Positions 45,494 through 55,771 of a stretch of DNA of 64,000 nucleotides are shown here, one piece after another. Numbering within the stretch: position 1 is the first letter of the stretch; every line of letters starts with the position of its first letter. Source of the DNA: Agromyces ramosus (GTDB taxonomy: Bacteria; Actinomycetota; Actinomycetes; Actinomycetales; Microbacteriaceae); assembly GCF_004216665.1 (NCBI RefSeq), contig NZ_SGWY01000002.1, positions 968,685 to 1,032,684 of the forward strand. Direction: 5' to 3'. The notes beneath the pieces were generated by a model. The model saw only the letters and a program-made list of their open reading frames with translations, was not told the origin of the DNA and searched no databases. The position numbers and the translations under genes are program-made.

Positions 45494-46743
45494 CGCGCCG
45501 GTCGCCCCGCCGCTCGTGCCGCAGCCCGCGCCTCGGCGCGCGCGGCAGCACGCGTCGCCGCCTCGGGATCGCGGGCGACCGAGAGCACCACGCCGATCGC
45601 GAAGAGCGTCGTGAGCAGGGCGGTGCCGCCCGCCGAGACGAGGGGCAACGGCACGCCGAGGACGGGGAAGACTCCGAGCACGACTCCGATATTGACACAT
45701 GCCTGGCCGACGACCCAGACGAGCACCGCCGCGGTGACGGCCCTGGCGAACGGGGTGCGGGCCGCGCGCAGCACCCTCGCGAACGCGACCGCGAGCACGA
45801 CGAACAGCCCGATCACGACGATCGCGCCGATGAGGCCGAGCTCCTCGCCGATGATCGCGAAGATGAAGTCGTTGTCGGCCGCGGGCAGCCACGACCACTT
45901 CGCCGTCGAGTTGCCGAGCCCCACGCCGAGGATGCCGCCGTTCGCGAGCGCGAACCGGCCGTGCTGGATCTGCCAGCAGTCCTCGTTGTCGAACCGGGTG
46001 CAGTTCTCCTGCAGGAACGCGGTGATGCGCCGCATCCGGCTGTCGCTGGAGACGGCGACGATCACGAAGACGGCCGAGCCCAGCAGCACCGGGGGCAGCA
46101 GCAGCCGGAACCTCACCCCGATCAGGAAGAGGGCGCCGAGCAGCATCGCGCCCATGATCATCACGGTGCCGAGGTCGCCGCCGAGGAGCACGAGGCCGAT
46201 CGCTCCGCCGCCGACGAGGAGGATCGGCAGGATGCCGCGCGTGAAGTCGCCGAGCAGCGCCTCCTTCTTCGTGACGATGAGCCCGAGCCAGATCACGAGC
46301 GCGACCTTGATGAGCTCCGACGGCTGGAACTGCACGGGCCCGATCGCGAGCCAGTTGGTATTGCCGCCGACGGTGATGCCCAGCGGAGTCGCCACCACGA
46401 GCAGCTGGAGGGCGCACGCGACGATGAGCAGCGGCCACGCGACCGTCATCCACATCCGCTCGGGCATCCGGCTCGCGATGAGCATGATGGGCACGCCGAA
46501 GAGCGCGTACAGGCCCTGTCGGGTCGCCTGCACGAAGAATCCGCCGTCCTCGAGGTTCGACTCGACCGACGACGACGAGAGCACCATGACGAGCCCGAAC
46601 ACCACGAGGAAGAGCGTCGTGCCGAGCAGGAGGAAGTAGTCCTTCGACTCGACGCGGAAGACGCGTCCGAGCCGGATGCGGGCGGTGGAGACGCCCGCTG
46701 GATCAGCCTTCGGGGGTCGGGCCGTGCGGGGCGGAGTCGCCAT
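45490..46743 (-). CDS. ftsW: Septal peptidoglycan polymerase FtsW
   Basis: 417 aa, about ten membrane helices, a SEDS glycosyltransferase that polymerises lipid II with FtsI. Typical segments: [23 protein letters not shown] (in part), the [24 protein letters not shown] region with the essential acidic residues, and a C-terminal [19 protein letters not shown] chose the ATG at 46743, which has GGAGGTGAGG just upstream. This makes it overlap the murD 3' end by 41 bp; no start codon lies between that ATG and the first conserved residues. Confidence 0.93.
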   Translation of the reverse strand: MATPPRTARPPKADPAGVSTARIRLGRVFRVESKDYFLLLGTTLFLVVFGLVMVLSSSSVESNLEDGGFFVQATRQGLYALFGVPIMLIASRMPERMWMTVAWPLLIVACALQLLVVATPLGITVGGNTNWLAIGPVQFQPSELIKVALVIWLGLIVTKKEALLGDFTRGILPILLVGGGAIGLVLLGGDLGTVMIMGAMLLGALFLIGVRFRLLLPPVLLGSAVFVIVAVSSDSRMRRITAFLQENCTRFDNEDCWQIQHGRFALANGGILGVGLGNSTAKWSWLPAADNDFIFAIIGEELGLIGAIVVIGLFVVLAVAFARVLRAARTPFARAVTAAVLVWVVGQACVNIGVVLGVFPVLGVPLPLVSAGGTALLTTLFAIGVVLSVARDPEAATRAAARAEARAAARAAGRPAR

Positions 46744-48259
46744 CCGCCTCACCTCCCAGCCTCGCTCTGACCGCCTCGTGGAATCGCCGGCCCCGATCGG
46801 CGTAGTCGGCGAACTGGTCCATCGACGCCGCGGCCGGCGCGAGGAGCACCGTGTCCCCCGCCTCGGCGACGGACGCCGCCAGCGCGACCGCCTCGGGCAT
46901 CACCGTTTCAGTGTCGTCGGTCACCACCTCGAACAGGGGCAGTTCGGGCGCGTGTCGCCGGAACGCCGCGACGAGGGCGGCACGGTCGACGCCGATGACG
47001 ATCGCGGCGCGCAGCCGGCCGACGTGCGCGGCGACCAATGCGTCCGCGTCGACGCCCTTCAGCAGTCCGCCGACGATCCACACCACCTGCCCGAAGGCGC
47101 GCAGCGACGCCTCGGCGGCGTGCGGATTCGTGGCCTTCGAGTCGTCGATCCAGCGGACGCCGCCGGCCACCGCCACCTGCTCGATCCGATGCGCGTCGAG
47201 GCGGAAGTCGCCGAGCGCATCGTGGATGACCCCCACCGGGACGCCGTACGACCGCACGAGCGCCGACGCCGCGAGGATGTTCTGCACCACGTGCGGAGCG
47301 CCGAGGCCCCGCGGCTCGAGCTCGTCGACGGTGATGATCTCCAGTGCCGCGGTGCGTCGCTCATCGAGGAACGCGCGATCGCAGAGGATCCCCTCGACCA
47401 CGCCGAAGTCGCTCGGGCCCGGCACGTCGAGCCCGAATCCGATCGCGCGGGCGCCCTCCTCGACGTCGGCGTCCTCCACCATGCGCATGGTGGCCTCGTC
47501 GGCGCGGTTGTAGACGCACGCCACCTTGGTGTTCTCGTACACGGTGGCCTTGGCGGCCCGGTAGGCCTCTGGCGATCCGTGCCAGTCGAGGTGGTCGTCG
47601 GCGACGTTCAGCACGACGCTGGCCCACGGATGCAGGGCACCGGGTCCCGTCCTCGGCAGGTGGTGCAACTGGTAGCTCGAGAGCTCGACGACGAGGACGT
47701 CGAAACCGCCCGGATCGCGCACGGCGTCGAGCACCGGCACGCCGATGTTGCCGCACGGCGCGGCGCGGAGGCCGTTGGCGGCCAGGAAGGTCGCGGCCAG
47801 CTGCACCGTGGTCGTCTTGCCGTTCGTGCCGGTGACGAGGATCCACTCGGCGGCGCTCACCTTGTCCCGCACCCGCCAGGCGAGCTCGATGTCGCCCCAC
47901 ACGGCGACGCCCTCCGCATCGGCCCACTCGAGCACCGCGTGATCGGGGTGGAACCCCGGCGAGGCCACGACGAGCTCGGGTGCGAACGCGACCAGCCCCT
48001 CGGGCACCGCGTCGAGCGGATGCCGCAGCAGCCGGGCTCCGATCACCTCGAGGATCCGCGCCCGATCGTCGTCGACCTCGGGTGCGAGCACGAGCACGTC
48101 GGCGCCGAGCTCGGTGAGCGTGTCAGCGACGGCGAAGCCGGTGACGCCGAGGCCGAGCACCGCGACGCGGAGCCCGCGCCAGTCGGCGTTCCAGCTCGTG
48201 AGCGTCTCGAGCCGGGCGGCGACGGCCGAGGCATCCGGGTCGGTCAACTCTGCAGCCAT
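46703..48259 (-). CDS. murD: UDP-N-acetylmuramoylalanine-D-glutamate ligase
   Basis: 518 aa, adds D-Glu to UDP-MurNAc-L-Ala. N-terminal domain with [21 protein letters not shown] loop [13 protein letters not shown] (about 147-159), a central [14 protein letters not shown] motif and the C-terminal [17 protein letters not shown]. The ATG at 48259 overlaps the mraY stop by 16 bp. The last 41 bp overlap ftsW. It is slightly longer than E. coli MurD (438 aa), mostly in loops of the C-terminal domain and its tail. Confidence 0.95.
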   Translation of the reverse strand: MAAELTDPDASAVAARLETLTSWNADWRGLRVAVLGLGVTGFAVADTLTELGADVLVLAPEVDDDRARILEVIGARLLRHPLDAVPEGLVAFAPELVVASPGFHPDHAVLEWADAEGVAVWGDIELAWRVRDKVSAAEWILVTGTNGKTTTVQLAATFLAANGLRAAPCGNIGVPVLDAVRDPGGFDVLVVELSSYQLHHLPRTGPGALHPWASVVLNVADDHLDWHGSPEAYRAAKATVYENTKVACVYNRADEATMRMVEDADVEEGARAIGFGLDVPGPSDFGVVEGILCDRAFLDERRTAALEIITVDELEPRGLGAPHVVQNILAASALVRSYGVPVGVIHDALGDFRLDAHRIEQVAVAGGVRWIDDSKATNPHAAEASLRAFGQVVWIVGGLLKGVDADALVAAHVGRLRAAIVIGVDRAALVAAFRRHAPELPLFEVVTDDTETVMPEAVALAASVAEAGDTVLLAPAAASMDQFADYADRGRRFHEAVRARLGGEADGDSAPHGPTPEG

Positions 48260-49341
48260 TCGAAGTAGAAGCTTCCGACGCCCGCCGCCACGAGCAGGCC
48301 GCCGATGATCCAGAATCGCACCACGATCGTGACCTCGGCCCACCCCTTCAGCTCGAAGTGGTGGTGGATGGGACTCATGAGGAAGATGCGCTTGCCCCCG
48401 CTGAGCTTGAAGTACGCCCGCTGCAGGATGACCGAGCCGGTCTCGATGACGAACAGCCCGCCGATGAGGAGCAGGAGCAGCTCGGTGTGGCTCACGATCG
48501 CGAGGGCGGCGAGGGCACCGCCGAGCGCGAGCGAGCCCGTGTCGCCCATGTAGATGTGCGCGGGGTTCGTGTTCCACCACAGGAACCCGATGAGGCCGCC
48601 CACGATGGCCGTGGCCACGATCGCGATGTCGAGCGGATCGCGCACGTCGTAGCAGCGGTACACGTCGCTCGGGTTCAGGTTCTCGCTGAAGCACGACTGG
48701 TTGAACTGCCAGAATCCGATGATGACGAACGACCCGATCGCGAGGATCGAGGCGCCGCCGGCGAGCCCGTCGAGTCCGTCGGTGACGTTCACGCCGTTCG
48801 AGGCGGCGACCGTGAGCAGGCAGATCCAGATGACGTACAGGATGATGCCGACGACCGTGCCGAAGACCATGAAGTCCAGCGGCAGGTCCCGGATGAACGA
48901 GATGCTCGTGTCGGCCGGAGTGACGTTCTCGTCGTTGGGGAACTGCAGGGCGAGCAACGCGAACGCCGCGGCGACCACCACCTGGCCGACGACCTTCGCC
49001 CAGCCGCCGAGGCCGAGGCTCTGCTTCTTGCGCGTCTTCAGGAAGTCGTCGATGAAGCCGACGATCCCGAGCCCGACCATCATGAACAGGATCAGCATGG
49101 CCGAGGCGGTCGGCGGCTCGTTCGAGACGAGCAGCGTCGACGTGAAGTAGCCGAAGAGGCTGCCCAGGATGAAGACGATGCCGCCCATCGTCGGGGTTCC
49201 GCGCTTCACGTGGTGGCTCTTGGGCCCGTCGTCGCGGATGAACTGCCCCCAGCCGAGGCGGGTGAACAGGCGGATGAAGAGCGGGGTCAGGAACAGCGTG
49301 AAGGCGAGCGACAACGCCCCGGCGGTCAGCAGTGCTCTCAC
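48244..49341 (-). CDS. mraY: Phospho-MurNAc-pentapeptide transferase
   Basis: 365 aa, ten membrane helices. Transfers phospho-MurNAc-pentapeptide to undecaprenyl phosphate to make lipid I. Signatures: [20 protein letters not shown] (about 46-65), the GFIDDFLK aspartate pair, [12 protein letters not shown], and the C-terminal [15 protein letters not shown] histidine motif. I chose the GTG at 49341, whose GTGA overlaps the murF stop; the in-frame ATG at 49350 would sit directly on the GGGAGA box. Confidence 0.96.
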   Translation of the reverse strand: MRALLTAGALSLAFTLFLTPLFIRLFTRLGWGQFIRDDGPKSHHVKRGTPTMGGIVFILGSLFGYFTSTLLVSNEPPTASAMLILFMMVGLGIVGFIDDFLKTRKKQSLGLGGWAKVVGQVVVAAAFALLALQFPNDENVTPADTSISFIRDLPLDFMVFGTVVGIILYVIWICLLTVAASNGVNVTDGLDGLAGGASILAIGSFVIIGFWQFNQSCFSENLNPSDVYRCYDVRDPLDIAIVATAIVGGLIGFLWWNTNPAHIYMGDTGSLALGGALAALAIVSHTELLLLLIGGLFVIETGSVILQRAYFKLSGGKRIFLMSPIHHHFELKGWAEVTIVVRFWIIGGLLVAAGVGSFYFEWLQS

Positions 49342-50750
49342 GCGAACCATTCTCCCAGTCGGTCGCCGAGGTGGCGGAGACCCGCCGAGTTCGACGATTT
49401 CACGAGCACGGTGTCGCCCGGACGCGCCGAGGACACGACCAGCTCGTACGCCTCGTCGGCCGTCTCCACGTAGGCGGACTCGCCGTCCCACGATCCCTCG
49501 TTGATGGCGGTGATGTGCAGGCGCCGCGCGCCCTGGCCCACGACGATGAGCTGCGAGATGCCGAGTCGCACCGCGAGCAAGCCGATGCGATCGTGCTCCT
49601 CGCCCGAGAACTCCCCGAGCTCGCTCATCTCGCCGAGCACCGCGATCGTGCGCGTGCCCGGCGCCTGCACCTGCGCGAGGGTCTTCAGCGCCGCCGCCAT
49701 CGAGTCGGGGCTCGCGTTGTAGGCGTCGTTGATGACGGTGATCCCGTCGCGCCCGCCCATGAGCTGCATGCGCCAGCGCTCGGCGAGGGTGACGGACTCG
49801 AGCGCCTCGACGACGTCGTGCAGCGGCACGCCGAGCTGGAGCGCCGCCGCGGTGGCCGCCAGCGCGTTCATGACGTGGTGCTCGCCGAGCACGCCGAAGC
49901 GCACGCGAGCGGATGCCCCGCCGGGCGCGGCGATCGTGAACTCGGTGCCGCGTGCGTGCACGACGATGTCGGTGGCGCGCACGTCGGCGCCCTCGCCGAG
50001 GCCGAACCACACCACGCGGGCGGCGGTGAGCGCCGCCATGGACACGACCCGAGGGTCGTCGGCGTTCAGGACCGCCACCTCGCCCGGGGAGAGCTCGGTC
50101 ACCATCTCGGACTTCGCGCGGACGGTCTGCTCGATGCCGCCGAACTCGCCGGCGTGCGCGAGGCCGACCTTCAGCACGATGCCGACGTCGGGGTGCGCCA
50201 TGCGCACGAGGCGCGCGATCTCGCCGACCGCCGACGCGCCCATCTCGGCGACGAGGAACTCCGTGTCGTCGGTGAGCTCGAGCGCCGTGATGGGCCCGCC
50301 CACCTCGTTGTTGAACGACTTGCGCGATGCGACGGTGCTGCCGTGGCCGTGCAGGATCTCGCGGAGCAGGTTCTTGGTCGTCGTCTTGCCGTTCGAGCCC
50401 GTGACCCCGATGATCCTGAGGCGCCCGTGCGAGCGGACGCGGCGCACGACCTCGGTCGCGAGCGCGCCGAGCGCGTCGACGGTGTCGGCCACGATCACCT
50501 GGGGCGCGGCGACGTCGACCGGGTGCTCGACCACGAGCAGGGCGGCGCCCTGGTCGGCGGCGGCGGGGGCGAAGCGGTGTCCGTCGTCGAACTCGCCGCG
50601 CTTGGCGAAGAACACGTCGCCGGCGGCGATCTCACGCGAGTCGGTGGTGACGCTGCCCGTGACGACGGCGTCGCCCGCGGCATCCGTTCCGTCGAGGCGC
50701 AGCGTGCCGTCGACCGCCGAGGCGATCTCGGCGAGGGTCATGGCGATCAT
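49338..50750 (-). CDS. murF: UDP-MurNAc-tripeptide-D-alanyl-D-alanine ligase
   Basis: 470 aa. Adds D-Ala-D-Ala to the nucleotide tripeptide. Domains: N-terminal uridine-binding part, ATP loop [14 protein letters not shown] (about 115-128), central [15 protein letters not shown] and [11 protein letters not shown], and a C-terminal Rossmann-like domain. The ATG start overlaps the murE stop by 4 bp (ATGA) and the stop overlaps the mraY start, so translation is coupled through murE-murF-mraY. Residue 4 is a second Met (MIAMTLAEI). Confidence 0.95.
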   Translation of the reverse strand: MIAMTLAEIASAVDGTLRLDGTDAAGDAVVTGSVTTDSREIAAGDVFFAKRGEFDDGHRFAPAAADQGAALLVVEHPVDVAAPQVIVADTVDALGALATEVVRRVRSHGRLRIIGVTGSNGKTTTKNLLREILHGHGSTVASRKSFNNEVGGPITALELTDDTEFLVAEMGASAVGEIARLVRMAHPDVGIVLKVGLAHAGEFGGIEQTVRAKSEMVTELSPGEVAVLNADDPRVVSMAALTAARVVWFGLGEGADVRATDIVVHARGTEFTIAAPGGASARVRFGVLGEHHVMNALAATAAALQLGVPLHDVVEALESVTLAERWRMQLMGGRDGITVINDAYNASPDSMAAALKTLAQVQAPGTRTIAVLGEMSELGEFSGEEHDRIGLLAVRLGISQLIVVGQGARRLHITAINEGSWDGESAYVETADEAYELVVSSARPGDTVLVKSSNSAGLRHLGDRLGEWFA

Positions 50751-52294
50751 GCGCCCCAGCCCGCCTCACGCAGTGCCTGCTTCGCATCGTCTCTTGCTGA
50801 GTACGGGATCTTCACGCCCTTCACCTCGTGGTAGTCCTCGTGGCCGGGGCCGGCGTAGAGGATCGCGTCGCCTTCGCCCGCGAGCTCGAGCGCCGCACGG
50901 AATGCCGCGCGGGGATCGGGGATCTCGTGGATCTCGCGCTCGGGCACCGCAGCGCGGGCCCCCGCGATCAGCGCGGCGCGGATGGCCGCGGGGTCCTCCC
51001 AGCGCGGGTGGAAGTCGGTGATCACGACGACGTCGGCCCCGCGCGCCGCGATCGCGCCCATCTCGGCCCGCTTCGTGGTGTCACGGTCGCCGTCGGCGCC
51101 GAAGAGCATGATCAGCTTGCCGGTCGTGAACCGGCGGATGGCGCCGAGCGTCTGCAGGAACGCATCGGGGCTGTGGCCGTAGTCGATGTACACGAGGGGG
51201 CCGCGGTCGCCGGAGATGCGCTCGGCCCGGCCGGGGATGTAGGCGTCGACGCCCCCGTCGCGTTCGAGCACGTGCGCGATCTGCTCGAGGTCGTATCCCG
51301 ACTCGACGAGCATGACGATCGCGAGCGCCGCATTGGCGGCCATGTACCAGCCGAGCAGCGGCACGAGCGTCTCGAGGCGGCGACCGCCCGTGCCCTCGAG
51401 CACGAACGACGTGTGGGTCGCGGTCTCCTCGAGCACCGTGAGCCGCCAGTCGGCGGCGACGTCGGGATCGGTCGAGAGCGTGGTCACGGGGATGCGCGAC
51501 TCGGCGACGAGGCGGCGTCCCCACTCCGAGTCGATCGTCACGACGCCCCGTCGCGAGCGCTCGGGCTGGAAGAGCTCGCGCTTCGCCTCGAAGTAGACGT
51601 CCATCGACGCGTAGTCGTCGAGGTGGTCGTGGGTGAGGTTCGTGAAGCCGACCACGTCGAAGACCAGGCCGTCGACCCGGTGGCGCGAGAGCGCCTGCGC
51701 CGACACCTCGACGCCCACGGCACGCACGTCGACCTCGCGCATGCGGGCCAGCAGCGCGTGCAGCTCGCTCGCCTCCGGGGTCGTCAGGGAGCTGGTGACG
51801 GCCTCGTCGCCGATGCGACGCTCGGCCGTCGACGTGAGCCCCGCGACGACCCCGAGCTGGCGCAGGATGCCGTAGAGCAGGTAGACCACGCTGGTCTTGC
51901 CATTGGTGCCGGTCACGGCGAACAGCGTCGCCGGGTTGTCGGCGGTCCGGTGGATCCATGCGGCCACCTCGCCGAGCGCGGCCCGCGCGTCGGGAGTGAC
52001 CAGCACCGGCAGTCCGGCGCCCGCCGCGAGCTCGGCGCCCGCGGCATCCGTGAGCACGGCGACCGCGCCGGCGTCGAGGGCGGCGGCGGCGAACGATGCC
52101 CCGTGCGCGTTGCGGCCGGGCACGCCGACGTACAGGTCGCCGGGCCGCACCGCGGACGAGGCGAGCACGACGCCGGTCACCTCGAGGTCGTCGATGTCGC
52201 CGTGCACCTCGAGGTCGAACGTCTCGGCCAGGCCGTGGAGCGATCGGGGGCTCGGATGCTGCGGCCGGAGTGCCGCGGGAGGCGATCCGGTCAC
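50747..52294 (-). CDS. murE: UDP-MurNAc-L-Ala-D-Glu:diamino acid ligase (MurE), atypical specificity motif
   Basis: 515 aa. Adds the third residue of the stem peptide. The ATP loop [14 protein letters not shown], the central HDHLDDYAS and the C-terminal domain are present. Enzymes that use diaminopimelate have DNPR followed by xEDP; here the same place reads DFHPRWEDP (Asp427-Pro435), and the usual GKGHE near the end reads GPGHE. Arg and the EDP part are kept. A substrate other than diaminopimelate is likely. Microbacteriaceae are known for B-type peptidoglycan with diaminobutyrate, ornithine, lysine or homoserine at this position. GTG start, 13 bp after ftsI. Confidence 0.9.
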   Translation of the reverse strand: MTGSPPAALRPQHPSPRSLHGLAETFDLEVHGDIDDLEVTGVVLASSAVRPGDLYVGVPGRNAHGASFAAAALDAGAVAVLTDAAGAELAAGAGLPVLVTPDARAALGEVAAWIHRTADNPATLFAVTGTNGKTSVVYLLYGILRQLGVVAGLTSTAERRIGDEAVTSSLTTPEASELHALLARMREVDVRAVGVEVSAQALSRHRVDGLVFDVVGFTNLTHDHLDDYASMDVYFEAKRELFQPERSRRGVVTIDSEWGRRLVAESRIPVTTLSTDPDVAADWRLTVLEETATHTSFVLEGTGGRRLETLVPLLGWYMAANAALAIVMLVESGYDLEQIAHVLERDGGVDAYIPGRAERISGDRGPLVYIDYGHSPDAFLQTLGAIRRFTTGKLIMLFGADGDRDTTKRAEMGAIAARGADVVVITDFHPRWEDPAAIRAALIAGARAAVPEREIHEIPDPRAAFRAALELAGEGDAILYAGPGHEDYHEVKGVKIPYSARDDAKQALREAGWGA

Positions 52295-52307
52295 GAACCC
52301 AACTTTC

Positions 52308-54113
52308 TCACCAGGTGGCTGGCAGCTCGGGCGCCGGGGCGCCGGATGGAACGGTCCGATACTTCTTCAGCACCTGGCTCATCACCTGTTGGAAGACGGG
52401 AGCGGATGCGGCGGACGAGTTCATCTTAACGGGATTCATGATGCTCACCGAAACGACGAACTGCGGATCGTCGGCCGGCGCGAACCCGGACACCGACACG
52501 AGGTAGCCGCTGAGGTACCCGCCGTTGCCGTCGGGGACCTGGGCGGTTCCCGTCTTCGCGGCAACCCGGTAGCCGGGGATCTCCCACTTGTCGGCGAGCC
52601 AGCCCTCGAGGTACACCCGCTCGAGCATCCGGCTCGTCTGGTCGGCGGCGTTCTCGGAGATCACGCGAGTCCCCTCGGACTGCGGGACGGTCGCCTCGCC
52701 GTCGGCGTCGGCGCAGCCGTCGACGAGCCGCACCGGCATCCGCACCCCGCCGTTGGCCAGGGTCTGGTACGAGCTCGCGATCTGCACCGCGGTGGTCGTG
52801 AGGCCCTGGCCGAACATCGTGGCGTACTTCGTCTGGTTGTCCCACTCGTCGGGCCCACCGTGCAGGTCGCCGGGCTCCTCGGCCGGGAAGTCGACCTCGG
52901 TGCGCTCGCCGAGCCCGAAGGCGAGCATGTCGTCGTAGCGCTCCTGGTCGGAGAGCCGCTCGCCGAACAGCGACATGCCCGTGTTGGACGAGTCGATGAG
53001 CACGCCCGTGAGCGTGTAGGGGGTGTCCTCGTGGAAGAAGCTGTCGTTGACGTCCGCGCCGTTCGCCGGGCGGTAGCGGTAGGGCGCGACGATCTGGCTG
53101 AGCGCGTCGGCCTTGCCCGCGTCGATGACGGATGCCGCGGTGACCGCCTTGAACGTCGAGCCCGGCTCGAACGGCGCCGTGAACGACCGCGAGCCGCGGT
53201 CGCCCTCGGGGGTGGCCGCCGGGTCGTTGGGGTCGACCGTCGGCACGTCGGCGACCGCGAGCAGCCGCCCGGTCTTCGCCTCCATCACGGTGACGGTGGC
53301 CCAGTCGGCGCCGACCGCCTGCACCTGGGCCTCGGCGATCCGCTGCACCATCCACTGGAGGTCGGAGTCGATCGTGAGGCGCAGGGTGCCGCCGTCGCGC
53401 GCCTGCTTGTGGATGACCTCCGTGCCGGGGATCTGGACCCAGTCCTCGAGGCTGTGCAGGTAGCTGTACTCGCCGTCCTCCCCCGCGAGGCACTCGTCCT
53501 CGGAGAGCTCGAGGCCCGCGAGGGCGTCGCCGTCGTCGCCGACGAATCCGAGCAGGTTGCCCGCGACGGCGCCGTTCGGGTAGCGGCGGCTCGGATGCTC
53601 CCACGGCACCACCCACGGGATGTCGAGCGCCTTCACCCGTTCGTAGGTCGCCGTGTCGACGAGCTTGGCCACGTAGGCGAAGTCGGACTCGGGGTTCTCC
53701 GCGAGCTTGGCGTCGATGATGCCCTTCACCTGCTCGCCGGTGAGGCCGAGGACCGCCCCGAGCTCGGCCGCCGACTGCTCGATCGGAATCTCGACGGCCA
53801 TCGTCGCGTCGGGGTCGTCGGGATCGGGCTGCTGGCGGACGATGGGACCGGCGCTCGCGTTCTTCGGCGAGACGGCGATGTCGTAGCGCATCACGCTGTC
53901 GGCCAGCACGATGCCGTTCGCGTCCACGATGTCACCGCGCGCGCCGTAGACCGTCACGGCCGTCGAACGCCGTCCCTCGGCCTCCTCGCTCAGCTCGGCG
54001 GCGCGAACGACCTGGATGTCGACCAGTCGGACGACGAACACGCCGACGAGCGCGACCAGCACGATCGCGGCGAGGATGATCCGCCGCATCGGGTGTCGGC
54101 TCGTGCGGTTCAT
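52308..54113 (-). CDS. ftsI: Septal transpeptidase FtsI (PBP3-type)
   Basis: 601 aa class B penicillin-binding protein. A short cytoplasmic tail and one membrane helix (about 10-32) are followed by the pedestal domain (about 50-260) and the transpeptidase domain. Active-site motifs: STFK with the nucleophile Ser319, SSN (DSSNTGMS) and KTGT (KTGTAQV). It cross-links septal wall together with FtsW. GAGGAAGG lies just before the ATG. It lies 19 bp after ftsL and 13 bp before murE. Confidence 0.95.
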   Translation of the reverse strand: MNRTSRHPMRRIILAAIVLVALVGVFVVRLVDIQVVRAAELSEEAEGRRSTAVTVYGARGDIVDANGIVLADSVMRYDIAVSPKNASAGPIVRQQPDPDDPDATMAVEIPIEQSAAELGAVLGLTGEQVKGIIDAKLAENPESDFAYVAKLVDTATYERVKALDIPWVVPWEHPSRRYPNGAVAGNLLGFVGDDGDALAGLELSEDECLAGEDGEYSYLHSLEDWVQIPGTEVIHKQARDGGTLRLTIDSDLQWMVQRIAEAQVQAVGADWATVTVMEAKTGRLLAVADVPTVDPNDPAATPEGDRGSRSFTAPFEPGSTFKAVTAASVIDAGKADALSQIVAPYRYRPANGADVNDSFFHEDTPYTLTGVLIDSSNTGMSLFGERLSDQERYDDMLAFGLGERTEVDFPAEEPGDLHGGPDEWDNQTKYATMFGQGLTTTAVQIASSYQTLANGGVRMPVRLVDGCADADGEATVPQSEGTRVISENAADQTSRMLERVYLEGWLADKWEIPGYRVAAKTGTAQVPDGNGGYLSGYLVSVSGFAPADDPQFVVSVSIMNPVKMNSSAASAPVFQQVMSQVLKKYRTVPSGAPAPELPATW

Positions 54114-54132
54114 TCCGGCCTTCCTCGTCGGG

Positions 54133-54720
54133 TCAGTGCGTGGCGGGCGTCGGCAGGCCGTCGGCCGGCGGCGGCGGGACGACCGGCGTCGCGCCGGGCG
54201 CTGAGGCCGACGCCTCCCCCGGAGTCCCCCCGCTCGGAGTCTGCACCGGCTGCTGCTCCGTCACGAGCGGCACGCCGCTGATCAGTGCATTCGGCACGAG
54301 CGGGGCGGATGCCGCGGCGCCCCCGATCGCGGCGGTGGGCTCGCCGAGCACGGCGCCGTCGGAGAGGCGAAGGTACACCGGGTTGGCGTTCGGCACCATG
54401 CCGAGTGCCTCCGCGTTCGCGGCCAGGAACTGCGGCGACTCGACGCGGTCGAGGTCCTCGGAGAGCTTCTGCTCCTCGCGGGCGAGCGTCGCCTGCTGCA
54501 CCTGGTAGGAGTCGATCTCGTACGCGCCCTGCGCCACTGCGATCGAGAGCAGCAGTTGCACCACCACGATGACCGCGACGCCGCCGAGGGCGATGATCGC
54601 GTAGGCGAGGCGGGGTTTCGCACGGCCGCCGGGTTCGGGCACCGGCCGCAGGCGGCGCTCCGGCTCGGGTGCGGGGGTCCTCCGGGGTGCGGGGGCGGAT
54701 CGGGCCGGCAGCGCAGTCAT
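54133..54720 (-). CDS. ftsL: FtsL-like division protein with proline-rich tail
   Basis: 195 aa. Pro/Arg-rich cytoplasmic tail (1-35), one membrane helix (about 37-60), then a predicted coiled coil (about 65-105: YQVQQATLAREEQKLSEDL) and an LSDGAVLG segment. This topology, with its position between rsmH and ftsI, identifies it as the FtsL-type bitopic protein. Beyond residue 130 the outside part is an unusual Ala/Pro/Gly/Thr-rich tail of about 65 residues with no visible fold. The ATG overlaps the rsmH stop by 4 bp. The name rests on position and topology, since FtsL is poorly conserved. Confidence 0.75.
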   Translation of the reverse strand: MTALPARSAPAPRRTPAPEPERRLRPVPEPGGRAKPRLAYAIIALGGVAVIVVVQLLLSIAVAQGAYEIDSYQVQQATLAREEQKLSEDLDRVESPQFLAANAEALGMVPNANPVYLRLSDGAVLGEPTAAIGGAAASAPLVPNALISGVPLVTEQQPVQTPSGGTPGEASASAPGATPVVPPPPADGLPTPATH

Positions 54721-55670
54721 GACGGCCTCCTCACTCGTTCGGCGGCGCGCAGTCGCACCGGCTTCGCACGCGGGTTCTCCGCCTGCTCGGATTCGCTCGC
54801 CAGCTCCGCCCCGCGCACGAGGAGCCGGAACTGCGGGCGGTGCTCGGGCAGTTCCATCGGGAGCCCGGCGGGAGCGGAGGAGCTCGCCGCCGCCTGGAGC
54901 ACGCGCTTGACGATCCGGTCCTCGAGCGACTGGTAGGCGAGCACGACGATCCGCCCGGCGACGGCGATGGTGTCGAGCGCGGCGGGCATCGCACGCTCCA
55001 GCACCGACAGCTCCTCGTTCACCTCGATGCGAAGCGCCTGGAACACCCGCTTGGCCGGATGCCCCTGGCGCTGCACGGCGACCGGGGTCGCCGCCGTGAT
55101 GATCGCGACGAGTTCGGCCGACCTGGTGATCGGCGCCTCGGCCCGTGCGCGGACGATGGCCCGCGCGTACCGGGCGGCGAGCCGCTCCTCCCCGAAGTCG
55201 TGGAAGATGCGCCGCAATTCGTCCTCGCTCGACTCGGCGATGACGTCCGCGGCGGTGCGCCCCCGCGTGAAGTCCATGCGCATGTCGAGCGGTGCGTCCT
55301 TCGAGTAGGCGAACCCGCGCTCCGCGCGGTCGAGCTGCAGCGACGAGACGCCGAGGTCGAACAGCACTCCCTGCACCTCGTCGAATCCCTCGGATCGGAC
55401 GGCCGCCGCGATGCCGTCGTACACCGTGTGCACGAACCGCGCGCGGTCGCCGAACGGTGCGAGCCGCTCGCGCGCGATCTCCAGCGCATCGGGATCGCGG
55501 TCGAGGCCGATGACGGTGAGGTTCGGGAACCGCTCGAGGAGCGCGAGGCTGTGGCCGCCCATGCCCAGCGTGGCGTCCACCACGACGGCGTCGTCGGCCT
55601 CCACGGCCGGCGCCAGCAGGGCGAGCGTGCGCTCGAGCATCACGGGGGTGTGGATGCGTCCGATGTCCAT
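54717..55670 (-). CDS. rsmH: 16S rRNA (cytosine1402-N4)-methyltransferase
   Basis: 317 aa, also called MraW. Methylates C1402 of 16S rRNA. The S-adenosylmethionine site is DATLGMGGHSLALLERFP (about 32-49), with LDRDPDALEIARERL, the FDLGVSSLQLDRAERGFAY segment (in part), RMDFTRGRTAADV and a C-terminal VVLAYQSLEDRIVK. I chose the ATG at 55670 (MDIGRIHTPVML), the usual beginning with HxPVML. A 101-bp spacer with long complementary arms separates it from mraZ. Its stop overlaps ftsL by 4 bp. Confidence 0.95.
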   Translation of the reverse strand: MDIGRIHTPVMLERTLALLAPAVEADDAVVVDATLGMGGHSLALLERFPNLTVIGLDRDPDALEIARERLAPFGDRARFVHTVYDGIAAAVRSEGFDEVQGVLFDLGVSSLQLDRAERGFAYSKDAPLDMRMDFTRGRTAADVIAESSEDELRRIFHDFGEERLAARYARAIVRARAEAPITRSAELVAIITAATPVAVQRQGHPAKRVFQALRIEVNEELSVLERAMPAALDTIAVAGRIVVLAYQSLEDRIVKRVLQAAASSSAPAGLPMELPEHRPQFRLLVRGAELASESEQAENPRAKPVRLRAAERVRRPS

Positions 55671-55691
55671 GATTCCGCCCTGTCTTCGGGG

Positions 55692-55770
55692 CCTCGGGTC
55701 CCGATCCCCATCCGTTCGTCCTGATGCGGGGAAGTGCACCAGGCGGCCGGCTGGGAGTCGGGGCCCGAGG
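55692..55770 (-). repeat. Complementary 13-nt arms in the mraZ-rsmH spacer
   Basis: CCTCGGGTCCCGA (55692-55704) and TCGGGGCCCGAGG (55758-55770) are complementary at 12 of 13 positions and 53 bp apart. In the mRNA they could form one large hairpin between the mraZ stop and the rsmH start. No T-run follows. Confidence 0.55.
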
Positions 55771-55771
55771 A

